Origin: Lyophyllum atratum
Taxonomy: Eukaryota; Basidiomycota; Agaricomycetes; Agaricales; Lyophyllaceae
NCBI GenBank assembly: GCA_014905825.1
Contig: JACGCN010000011.1
Coordinates: 1,302,001 to 1,366,000, forward strand
Reading direction: 5' to 3'
DNA: 64,000 nucleotides
Of the stretch, positions 1 to 10,700 are shown in pieces. Under the pieces are notes generated by a model. The model was not told where the DNA came from. It saw nothing but the letters and a program-made list of their open reading frames with translations, and made no database searches. How positions within the stretch are numbered: position 1 is the first letter of the stretch; each line of letters starts with the position of its first letter. Both the position numbers and the translations under genes were made by a program.

Positions 1-296
1 AGCGTCATATTTTGACATTTGAGGATCCAAGCTTTCATGTAAATGAGGTCGTTCGGATTCATTCCACTCCAAGCGATATGAAGCATTCAGTTCTTTGAGA
101 CAATATCCTAAGGGACTCAATTCGGATGGCACAGCGTAATATCAATCATGTCAAGCGCCATACCTTGGAATATCTTCGAATTCTTGGGTACATAGAAGGA
201 CAGTACAGCAGCGTGAAACAGGAAGTGGAGCGGTGATGTGGGCGATGGATATATACTTGCAGTAAGTGGAACGCAGGTGTTGTGGATCTAAACGCT
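1..296. other. flank downstream of the patatin-like gene
   Basis: No supported gene or repeat is visible here. The stretch lies 3' of the patatin-like gene on the minus strand. Confidence 0.4.
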
Positions 297-1550
297 TTAG
301 CAAAGCGAGGATGAGGATAATGTCAATTCAAGTGCGATCTTTTCGCGCCGAGTAGATAGTCGCACATTCTGCCTTAACACATCCCTGACCTCGTTGATGT
401 TGCGGCCCACGAGGGTCTCGGCAAGATATTGATCAGTGTGCGTTTTCACTTCCGCCAGCTTCTCCCACTCCGCCAAAGAAACGTCTTGCAACCCTTGTTG
501 AACATTGAAGCGGAAGTAAGCTGTGGGTTCCTTTTCAAATCTCTTCTGGATCTCTTCTGAAACCTCCTCACAGTCGGTCGCAATTTTCCGGAGTGCTGAA
601 ATGACATCAGTAGGCAGCATCCGCTGGAACGCGTCAGGTTTCTTGAGGCCGATCGTTCCTGGATGGCCGGTCCCGATGCTGACAATGCATGTCACTTTTC
701 GCTCGCCGAAGACCAATTGTGCCTCGTCGATGACCTGAGCTAGTGGGTTGTTACATCTGAGCGATAAAGTCTTCCTTCATCCCTTCTTCGCCAATAGATA
801 TGCGCTTGAAGAAGGTCGGTGCTGCTGAGGTAGCACGCGCGGCCTCCCAGATTTTACAATTGAAGCTTTCATTCGCTCGAACTTTATAAGACCGAAAGAT
901 GCGAGGTTTAGCCATGTTAGTGGCAGGCATGGCGCAGACAAAACTAGCGCAAATTCGCATTTAGCTGGGGTAACCTTCGAGAGCGAAGAACGAGGGAGAT
1001 CTCACGTTTTACAGCTTGTAAGAGGGTTTTCGGTCCTCATATGTGCCTCTCGATCACCTTCGTATTTGAAGATGATTTCCTTGATCGCCTCCTCCTGCAC
1101 ACTTGCCCCTATGTGACATCCTGGGAGAACCTCTTCTTTGTAGAAAAGACGGTTCTGGCGAACTCGATGTAAGCGGCGATAGCCTCTTCCACGGACATAC
1201 CCAGGCGACCAAGCATGAGTGCAATCAGCCTAGAGATAAATCAAAGGTGGAAATAAGTAACGAAGTGTCTCGTTGAGAAGATCATTCATTATGGACGAAC
1301 CCTCCAGTGCTGGTGCCACCAATCATATCGAAGTATTGACAAGGAAGTGGTGTCTCCCCCAGTCTCTCTTCGGCTTGTATCCTATGCATGATCTCCTTGA
1401 GGATCACCAGCTCAGATATACCACGAATTCCACCACCGTCTGGGCGCTATTCGTTTCCATGAACCAGCACGACAAGGGTTGAACCGACGTACCGAGACTT
1501 AGTAACCGTAATCCATCTCCTTTGTGGCCTCCACTTTCTTCAGATGACAT
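297..1550 (-). pseudogene. patatin-like phospholipase, frame-broken
   Basis: Patatin-like (FabD/lysophospholipase) acyl hydrolases use a Ser-Asp dyad to cleave phospholipid acyl chains. The ATG is at 1550-1548. Exon 1 ends at 1493 and exon 2 starts at 1439, giving the oxyanion motif DGGGIRG after LLSL. The nucleophile elbow GGTSTGG spans a further intron, and KIWEAARATSAAPTFF and CIVSIGTG follow, all in family order. Two breaks are seen. Near 1110 the frame shifts from FSQDVT to GASVQEEAIKEII without a convincing intron. Near 755-765 the reading jumps from KEDFIA to RCNNPLAQVIDEA, and the usual D-G-G/A motif that carries the catalytic Asp is missing between them. The rest is well preserved, so this is a recent pseudogene or carries sequence errors. 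The family call is secure; non-functionality is inferred. Confidence 0.8.
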
Positions 1551-2348
1551 GAGATAACGAGGTTCTTAGATTTCTTGACAGAGCGCTGGGATTAACAGAT
1601 ATCATCCTTGCGCCGCCGCTCACGGAGTCCATTGCTGTCACGTTTGTATGTTGATGTAGGAGTCTCTCAAGCTGTGTCCCTTGCCATATAAGATCATGAG
1701 ATAAGATCAGATCTCATTTCTAAGAAAGAATCGTAATCTTATCTTCATTGATGTCACTGTGAGTTCAAAGTATAGTATGGTTGAAAGGCTCAGCAGCATC
1801 CTAAAAAATGACATGGGCAGATGCGACAGATGCGGTAACCATGTCAAACATACATTACAGAGATCATAATCGATTACAAGAGCCCCTTGCATTAGTAACC
1901 CGAATCCCACTACGTCAGTGAGAGCTGCCTATTCAGCTTAACTCGAACGAATGAACGGTACGAAGCAATTTACCACGCGCGAGTACCGTAGTCCACGACT
2001 CCATCTTTGGCTTGCGTGAGATTTTGAGCTTGCAGATGGATCGGTGAAAAACCTTTCGAAGTTGTGATCCAGAGGCGAAGACGCTCAGACACCTATTCAT
2101 TTTGACGTGGTATGGCCATGGCTTGAATGGTCGCTGATTCAACGCGCGATGGTATTGGCATCTTTACCGGGACCAGTCCTAATTTTCATAGAGTCCACGG
2201 TAAGCATACGATGTGAACACAGCCCAGGAAGAACCGAGATAGAAAAGATTCTCGCTATAGTGAAGTTCTGGCTGCTCGTGCATTGAGACTCATAGGACGG
2301 AAGATGTTTTATAGGACAGGGCAGTGATAATACAGGACGCTTTACAAT
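1551..2348. other. intergenic, no gene seen
   Basis: This lies between the start of the patatin-like gene and the 3' end of the first thaumatin-like gene. Only short open frames without splice support or family likeness were found. Confidence 0.4.
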
Positions 2349-3702
2349 CTAAGGGCAGAACGTGATCGTGTAGTCCGCAGCGAGATTGGAATCGCAGGTG
2401 AAGAGGGCGGATTGGCTGGCTTCGTCGTATGCATAGGCATAGGCGTTGGGACAATTTCCCTCTGAAGCGAAGGTGAGATGGCGTCAAAAGCACAGTCAAC
2501 AGATAACACTGACTGAAGTAGTCGTAGTACTGAACCCCAGAAGAGGGACAAGTCTGTGGGGTGTTGTGGCTTCCTGAGCAGCAGTTGGCCGAATCGGCTT
2601 GGGAAGTTTATTCCATCTTTAGCACATATCAGCATAGAGCGGGAGCATCATCCTCTTACCTTGGTTTCCGTCAAGATTCGCGAGGCAGGCAGATTTGCAG
2701 CCAACGGGGAAGCCAGTGGAATCGAAGGGGCCCTTCAACGGAGCCGGGCCTGATCGTGAAGCAGAAGTCAGCAACAGTTCCGTTTCAATTAGAAGTAAGG
2801 ACGGACAGTTTGGTCCCAGGTCAACGGGGCAGTCGGGGACCGGGCATCCTTTGTTGTTCGTAATCCTTGGAAAGTATTAGACACTGTATTATCACCGAGC
2901 TCATCCGCTTTACCTCATGGGCAAATTGTATCCGTCGACGAGGGAAACTAGAGGACCAAAGTTAGTAAACCGGCTGTTGGTGTATCATAACCTATACGCA
3001 CTATCGTAAAAGTCTTTGTTACCATCGCCTTGGAAAGTGAACTCTGCGAGAGTGGCAGGGGGTACTCCCTATCTTTCATGAGGAAAATGATCAGTCATGG
3101 ACGGGAAGAGAACTTACAGGACCAGAGTGAGGATCACACAGTAGACCACCGTTGCACCCACCAGTGACGCAGGAGTTTGGTCCGGGATTGCTGCTGAAGT
3201 CGCAATTGCGCCTTCCCTTTGACAAACGTGGGTCGAAATTCTCCGTATGTAGTCACATGCATGCTTACCCAGACGCGACCAGCTTTCCAATTGTCAGGAA
3301 CAGTGAATGAGACCGATGTGTGAGCCTTCGCTTCCCATCTATGCCTGGTTCATGACTACAGTCAAGGTAAACCGAGGTGGTTGCTTACCCGGTAGGGTAA
3401 CTCGGAACGTTAGGGGCTACGTTGAGATCTGTAAATGTCTGGATGCACTGGTAAGTGCTGTGCAGGCCCAACTCAGAGTTCGCGAAGGCTTACAGCAGGC
3501 CTAGTTATCGCACATTAATGCGTATCGTATCAAGTACTCGGATATGGTGACTTACCAGATGGTGAACGAGCATGCGTTGTAGACCTAAACGAAACCATTA
3601 ATACTAGCGGAGCACTGCCTTGGACGCTAGGCTCACCGTCAAAGTACGAGCGCTGACGCCAGACAGGAGAGACAACGCTGCGACAACAGAGAGTTTAAAC
3701 AT
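2349..3702 (-). CDS. thaumatin-like protein 1 (secreted)
   Basis: Secreted thaumatin-fold protein of about 250 residues; fungal members can bind or hydrolyse beta-1,3-glucan in the wall. The ATG is at 3702-3700. Exon 1 (3702-3637) encodes a signal peptide, MFKLSVVAALSLLSGVSA. A second, very short exon then gives VYNACSFTIW before a GTAAGT donor. Later exons give FTDLNVAPNVPSYPTG, a WKAGRVW motif, a cysteine-rich TGGCNGGLLC segment, VSLVDGYNLPM and a Cys-Pro segment GCPVPDCPVDLGPNCP. The protein ends TITFCP, with the stop at 2349-2351. These are the hallmarks of the family (Y/FNACPFTIW start, GGC(N/D)G, DGYNLP, CP end). It has at least six exons. It is a tandem paralogue of the gene at 4839-6083, in the same orientation. 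Exact inner exon edges were not all fixed. Confidence 0.87.
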
Positions 3703-3768
3703 CGTAGACGTTGTAGTGGGGAGCGTAGGACAGATGAACTGCTGAAAATTTTGCTGAAACACAAGTGC

Positions 3769-3775
3769 TTTTATA
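3769..3775 (-). promoter_or_regulatory. TATA box of thaumatin-like gene 1
   Basis: TATAAAA on the minus strand, about 67 bases upstream of the ATG. The paralogue has the same heptamer at a similar distance. Confidence 0.6.
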
Positions 3776-4838
3776 TCTGCACAGTGATTCAAAATAAGTC
3801 TCGTATAGCCGAATAAGGTATGACGTATCGCGAAATGAGAGGACAGTTTGCGTCGAAGCCATATGCCCTTTCAGCTCGTGATCCTCGCTTGATTTTATCT
3901 CCTCGTGTGTGAGATGGTTCTTCAACTTGCTCGCGTTCTGAAACCATGCTATAGTTACCCCGAACGCTATAGAAGGAGGAAGGCCCATGCTGCAGAACAG
4001 AGTTGGCCGAGGCAACGGAGGTCGTGATGCGCCCTGGTCACCATGAGGCGATGGCTGCGGAGGTAATATCGAGAGGTTACATACATGGGTGTGGCTGGAT
4101 ACGCAGTGCAGCTCTGCAAATTTCGTTGCCAGGCTGAGCCTAAGCCCCCAGAGTTCCCGAGACCATGCTCGTAGCCGATGTTGTTTCAGTAGGCCAAGAG
4201 CTTGATTCCGAGGGAGCTCCAAAGTTCGCGAACACAAAGGCCATGCGTCGGCCTTGATATCATGATCAAGGCTTGTCACCAGATTTCGAACAGCTCCACG
4301 ACCATGCCGATGATACCAGGTTATTTATAAGATCATCGGCTCGACGTTCAGCGGAAGTCTGGCGGTGCGCAACACGTGGGTGCATATGGTGTCCCGTATC
4401 GACTCACCATATACGAGCCTCGGAGCTCGAGGCCCGTGGGCTGATGCTCAAGCGCTCAAGACCAACTAAATGGAAGTGCCAAGTGGAAATTGGAATTTGC
4501 ATGTGTCACATGATCTCTCTCGCGGTTCTGGGATGATCGGTCGATCGATTATTGGTTGCACCTCCCAGACTCAGGCTGAGGCTATGAGCCCATAGATTTA
4601 AATTAGGAGCCCATCCGGCGACCGTGGCGTTCTTCAAGAGCGTGAGTAGATGCGTCTCACAAGTTCCGATTCCAATAACCAGAAGATGCCCTTCAGGCTT
4701 CGATTTCAAGATAACACAGTGATGATATTTGCCCTACTAAAATGCCGGCACGACCACGGAATTGACAAAGAGAAACTACTAAACGCCGTAAATTTCCCTG
4801 GACCTTTTGACTTCGAGCCCAGGATACATTTCCCCCAA
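3776..4838. other. promoter and intergenic DNA between the two thaumatin-like genes
   Basis: It holds the upstream region of gene 1 and the 3' flank of gene 2. A 194-codon open frame on the minus strand overlaps the gene 1 promoter and signal-peptide exon, but has no family likeness, so it is not called. Confidence 0.4.
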
Positions 4839-6083
4839 TCAAGGGCAGAACGTAAGAGTGTAATCGGCTCTGAGGTTGGAGTCGCAGGTGAACAATGCGG
4901 TGCCGCTTGACTCGTCGTATGCATAGGCATAACTCCTGGGGCAGTTGCCCTTGAAGTAGTCGTAGTACGCCACGCCTTCGGGAAAGGGTCAGATGGAATT
5001 GAGGCAAAAAGGAACGATACTCACCGGAGGCGGGGCATGTGGCTGGGGTATTGTGGCTACCCGAGCAGCAGTTCGCAGAGTCGGCTGAAGCAAATCAGAT
5101 GAGACGGATTAAGGAAGATGTTCGGTCGCCTGATCAAATACCTTGGTTTCCGTCGAGATTAGCGAGGCAAGCGCTCTTGCAACCGACGGGGAAGCCCGTG
5201 GAATCGAAAGGGCCTTTCAGCGGGGCAGGACCTGGAACAAGGTGAGGATCGGCGAAAAGTCTCCTGTTCCGCCTGACGTACAGTTGGGGCCTAGGTCTAC
5301 CGCGCATTCGGCGACTGGGCATCCTTTGTTGTTGGTGATTCTCATGGGAAGATTGTAACCATCGACGAGAGAGACTATATCGCCCGAAAATTAGAAGGCC
5401 GAGGTAGCTCGGATGCCCTTGAATCTTACCATCGTAGAAGTCCCTGTTTCCATCACCTTGAAGAGTCCATTCTGCGACGGAGGCGGGAGGTACACCCTGT
5501 TATAATCGAATGCGTCAAGTGAGGTAGATCAGCCTTGTTCTAGTGGCTTACAGTCCCTGTGTTCCTATCGCACTGGAGGCCTCCATTGCATCCTCCCGTC
5601 AAGCAGGAGTTTGGGCCAGGGTTGGTCGCGAAGTTGCAGTTGCGGCGACCCTGATTGTGCTGAGTGAATAGAGCGAACGATACACAAAGCAAAATGTCGT
5701 ACCCAGATGCGACCGGCTTTCCAGTTATCGGGAACTGTGAAACTGACTTTGGTGTAAGCACCGGCCTCCCAACTGTGATAGACAATGCGATTAATAACGG
5801 AAACGCAGGAAGGCCGGATAAAGTGTACCCAGTCGGGTAGTTAGGAACGTTTGGCGCGACATGTAGGTCGGTAAACATCTGGATGTTCATAAGCACGATA
5901 AGTAAGAAAGTATATCAATATATTTACGGCTGGCCTAGGAGGAATCAGTTAGTTTTACTGGAGTGAGTAAAGTGTCCACGGTACTTACCAGATGGTGAAC
6001 GGGCAGGCATTGTAGACTGTGAAGGTCCTAGCGGTAGCGCTAGAGAGGAAAGCGAGAGAGCTGGCGACTGTGAGGTACTTCAT
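4839..6083 (-). CDS. thaumatin-like protein 2 (secreted)
   Basis: Second secreted thaumatin-like protein. The ATG is at 6083-6081. The first residues MKYLTVASSLAFLSSATA form a signal peptide, followed directly by RTFTVYNACPFTIW, then a GTAAGT donor. Unlike gene 1, no intron separates the signal peptide from the first core strand. Further exons give FTDLHVAPNVPNYPTG, the TGGCNGGLQC cysteine segment, a DGYNLPM-like strand and a C-terminal AYAYDESSGTALFTC stretch ending LTFCP, with the stop at 4839-4841. It matches gene 1 segment by segment, so the pair is a tandem duplication with one intron gained or lost. By analogy with mushroom thaumatin-like glucanases it may act on wall beta-1,3-glucan; this is inferred. 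Confidence 0.88.
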
Positions 6084-6139
6084 AATGTGCTGTAAATTTC
6101 GAGCGGCGAGCCTGCCAGTGGTACAGGCCTTGCTCAACC

Positions 6140-6146
6140 TTTTATA
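6140..6146 (-). promoter_or_regulatory. TATA box of thaumatin-like gene 2
   Basis: TATAAAA on the minus strand, about 57 bases upstream of the ATG, matching the element of the paralogue. Confidence 0.6.
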
Positions 6147-7733
6147 CAAGACACCGCGAGTCTTATGATCAGTTCCGAGCAGACCATGACGATCGAATCT
6201 CCAGACGAAGGCTTCTCTGTTGCTTGCGGTCAACTGTCATGGGACGGAGTCCATCATATCAGGGCACATGCAAGCCACATAGCCCGAGGAGAAGATGCTG
6301 GGCAAAAGACTCGAATGGCCCAATGGTAGATGTTCGGTGTTACGGACACTGGGTAACCGCATGCTGCTGACGATTTGACAGCTTCGCGCTCGAGAATCTA
6401 GCCATCTGATGAGAGCAACATTTAGGCACAGTATCGAGAAAGAATCTACACATACAAAGAAATCCGTCATAAATCCTTTGTGAACGTTCGTTTAGGAGGA
6501 GGTGGGAATGATTCAAGAGACCGTAGGCTGCTATTTCGGTTTGATATGACCTAACAAAATGTTCTTGGTACCGCGTAAGTAACGTAAGTATAATTGGTTG
6601 GCGAGCAGTATACACTCATTCCATGTTGTATGGCACAAAGATAGCATGGATCCACGCGTAAAACATCACCTGATAATTTCTCCGAGCCTTGCCAATGCAA
6701 GTTGCCATGAGTCTCTTCATGGGCCTCGTGATACAGCAAGAGATAGACTGGAGTAACTGCTCCATAAGGTCGTCGCGAGCGTACGACTCGGAAGGTAGAA
6801 CATTCCGGTGGCAACCAATTGTAGTCGTACACCAATTGAGATGATCGACCATACAACACCCGAGGCATATATCGTGGACATGCTTCAGAGAACGCCAAGC
6901 CCGGACTACCTGAGTTCAAGCCATGGACAGCTTTCTTTTCCTGTCTTGCGAAGCCTGACCGATATAGGTATCAACGCCCGTGCGGTCCACGTCGCGAGAC
7001 GTCGCGCTCCAGCGGGTTTGAATGCCCGTGACGCGCTAAGGCTGTTCGATCGAAGTCGCTGTAACTAACGGGGATTTAGACCACGAGTCATCAGGAACAA
7101 AAGAAGAAAGGGGCTAACAAGGGCTAACATCGATTCCGTTGATCGATCGTGCGGTAGCATCTCGTGGACTCTCGTGGACTTGCGACGCAAGGTTGATATG
7201 CGGATTCATTTCCAATTTGCTGCACAATGTTTGAAGTGAAGCGCCTTGGCTAACTCATTTCTCAAACGTCATGATGTTGGCAAAAGCCTTGCTTCCATCG
7301 TTCCGACGCACCGCAACTAGGAAGCTCAGTCATCCCCATTGTGTACGCAGCCTGGGATCGTGTCCGAGCATTCGGAGGCTATGGTCGTGAATCGATATAG
7401 AGGGTCTAACCCTATCGAGAACGCCCCTGGGGTACCGATGCATGTGGTACCATCGCTACTTCGATGGTGTAGCGGGAGAGGACCGTCAAATGTCTCGTAT
7501 TGTAGGTATACAGTAATGTCCTTGTAAAACGCGATCCATAACAGTCTGGAAGACAATCGTTGAAACGTCCATGAGAATATCCCGGCACCAGTTATGGGAA
7601 TCAAGAGTTCGCGGTACAAGTGTGAGAAGTGTCTAGGGTGGGTCATAAGAGATTATATAGTCCTTACAGGCTGTCGCAAAGTGTGCAGTCGAAGTGTAGA
7701 GTAGTGCGGAAAATAGCAGCTATTGATCATGGA
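6147..7733. other. intergenic, promoter side of thaumatin-like gene 2
   Basis: No gene is supported. A 106-codon minus frame (7326-7646) begins MTHPRHFSHLYREL and includes a Cys-containing segment ASECSDTIPGCVHNGDD. It resembles no family I know and shows no splice signals, so it is only a weak candidate. Confidence 0.35.
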
Positions 7734-10700
7734 TTATGAGCCATAAATTCCGAAGATGACATAGAAGAGCTTACGCAGGGCGATGAGGCAGACAAAGATG
7801 GCGAGGATGAGAATGTAAATGATACCGTACTTGATGATCTTCGAGTTTTTGTTTAGCATCGTTCTAAGAATGAGCGGGTGAAAAAACTCACTAGCCAGCG
7901 GCGTTGTCTCTTTTGCTTGATGGAGTACAACGGTGCCCGAATTTGCTTCGAAGGACGGAGCCAGACTACAGAGAGGAGGGCAGACGTTTAGCAACTGTTC
8001 CCCGCGGAAACATGAAACACTTACAAAGAATGGTCGCATGGAAGCGATCGAAGTAAGGGATCAGGATGGGCGGGGTCAGCATGAATAAGAGCAGATGTCC
8101 GAGAAGCAGGTCGGAACTCCATAGCGAAAGTTCGATGATCTTCACTATGAATTCACGAGCAGGTTGCGACATGACATGTGCACCTAGCCCACGGCCGTAC
8201 CACCTGCCAGTCCACCATGCGCGATTGGTTTCGTCGTGTTTAAACTCCCGGGAGAGGAAGACCGCAATGAGTATCTTGTGGATGGCGCGTTGTATGGCGA
8301 TCACGGCGATGAGTCCGAGCACGGCATGTGACGCGTCCCAGAGTTCGAGGAACCACTGTTAAATCAAAAAGTCAAAATGATGTCGCCTATTTTGAAGCTT
8401 GGGTCACAAGACGTGGGACTCACGAGGAACTCGAAGAAGCCGAGCATGCCAATGACACCCAACATATGGGCGATGAAAGCCATCACGGAGCCGAACCTCG
8501 GGAAGACGGGGTCAAGCATGGGGCCAAGGAACAGGGAGATGAGGAAAAGGGTCAGGAGAATGGCTGCATTCCACACGATAGGTCCGAGGGAAATGACGGC
8601 AATCCGGATGAGAGGGCTCGGAGGCTGCTTTCCGTTTGATCCAGGGAACGACTTGACGAACATGTAGGCGATGACGAACAACACCGCCATGAAGATGGGG
8701 AAAACGACCTCCGAGAACAAGACAGCGCGCCATCCTGCACGAGGGACATCACCTGAGAGTTTTTCCGACGGGTGTCCAAGTCTCTTCTTCTTGTACCCTG
8801 TGATCATCGTCCGAGAAAGGCGACAATAGCCAATCCACGAGTTGTTGTGAGACCGCGAGTTACCGCGCGACATCCATCTCAAGAACTCGCTACGGACAGA
8901 CAAAGTCAACACGAGGACAAGACAAAAAACGGATGTGATGACTCACCGATAATCGATGACGAAGTCCGAGAAAACGAACTGATGCGGGTTGAAAAGGAAA
9001 GGCGCGATGCACAGTGAGACGATGGAGATCCAGAAGTAAATCAAATATGGCGTCCACAGCGTTAATGTGACGTATAGCAGAGAGATGAGCGTCCGCATGC
9101 CGAGGTAGATACCTGGTCCCGCAAACCGAGAGAATAGAATACTGAAATATATCCTCGTCGTCGCGAAGCCACGGCCTGTTGCAATATACCGAGCACCACC
9201 GAGGGTCAAATTGCTGAGAATCGAATGGGTGTAAATCTGCGTCGAGAAGATTTCAAACACAGGTGACAGCGAGCCGAATTGTTTTGAGAGACGGAAAATT
9301 GCTTTCCAGGTTCCTCTCTCCACCAATTCTAGAAATAGTATTAGCATCTCAGTAGATAAGGCACAGCTGGACGATGAAGTACGGCGTACCTTGGAGGAAA
9401 AGCGGCAAGAAGGAGATCATGAACACCAAGAAGATACTGATGATGCAGCGCCTAATCCAGTCGAATACGGGCACGAGATTGTAGCACCCTGACTGGCCAC
9501 CGATGAACTGTCCCTCGTCGGTGTACTTGCAGATGACCAACTGCGAGTTCAAGGTGCCCAAGAACACGACTAGACGAGAAGTCGTCAGAAAATGAAACTA
9601 GATGGAGGAGATGGAGACTTACGAGTGACGATGAAGACCTGAACAGACAAGATGACAAGCATGTTGTTGATGTGGAACCCAGGATGCCCATAGTAGAACG
9701 TCAAGAACCGATCGATGGGCAGCTGGGTGCCAAGGTAGTAGTACTCCCTGCTCAGCATTTGCTCTCCCATACCCGTGCCAATCTTCGTCTGGAAGTTCAG
9801 AATAGTGCCAAAGCCCAAATCTCTGCCCTTTCCGCATTGGTAGTACTCCGTATGCTTGATTCTGGCCCCGCGCCCGAAGGCATTCATGCCAGCGTAGATA
9901 TCCTCGTTGAGATGCAGACCCTTCTGCGCCTTCGAAACACCCCCACGCGTCGTCATGTACAGCCCATTCAGGAAATCAGGATGTCCATAATGCAGCTTTC
10001 CGCCAATCCACGCCATCGAACGCGCAGCGAGCGTACCGAACGTCTGCTCCTTCCCAGCTGCGAGATCACCAAGGATACCAATATTCTCCGAAAAGATGTA
10101 CTCGCGGGCACCGACGATGGCAACGGGAGGCTTCTTGAAGTCCTTGTGACCCCACTGCGCATACGGGCTCTGGTTCGACACGGAGTACTCCTCAAACTCG
10201 GCGAGGATGTTGCGGATCTTGAGACACTCCTCGAGGTAGTTGTCCTGGTTCGCGTCGATGAGCTGGAGGTATTCGCCGCGGTAGAAGATGATGGAGTGGT
10301 TCTGGTTGTCCGACTTGCCATCGCCGAGAATGGGGTTGCCGGGGAGCTCGATCCTGAACTTGGGGCGTCGGCGACCGGTCTCTGGGATGAACTCGCTGTG
10401 GCCGTCAATAAGGGAGGAGAAGATGCGAGGGTCACCGCCCTCCTTGCGTGGGGGCTCTTCCTCAAGGTAGGCAATCTGTAGATCAGGATATGCGCGGAGG
10501 AGGAACTCGGCGTTCTCGTGCTCCTCCTTGTTGAATTTGGAGTAGCGTTGCATCGACACAAGGAACTTGAACTTTCGACGTGCCATCCGTTCGAGCTCTC
10601 GCTCCAGTTTGTCTGTATTGCCCCCAAACAGCTGCACGACCTCGGGGTTCTCAACGCGGTAGAGCAGCTTGATAGCCTTCGAGTAGTTCATCATACCCGA

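Noticed and set aside
3695..4279. 194-codon minus-strand open frame upstream of thaumatin-like gene 1
   Set aside because: It overlaps the TATA box and first exon of a secure gene, has no family likeness and odd composition.
6640..6700. GSEKLSGDV peptide matching the [11 protein letters not shown] motif of the glucan synthase
   Set aside because: Only eight residues (about 11 identical bases in a row) match and the flanks do not, so it is probably chance rather than an FKS relic.
9672..10481. 269-codon plus-strand open frame
   Set aside because: Antisense shadow of the conserved glucan synthase exon.
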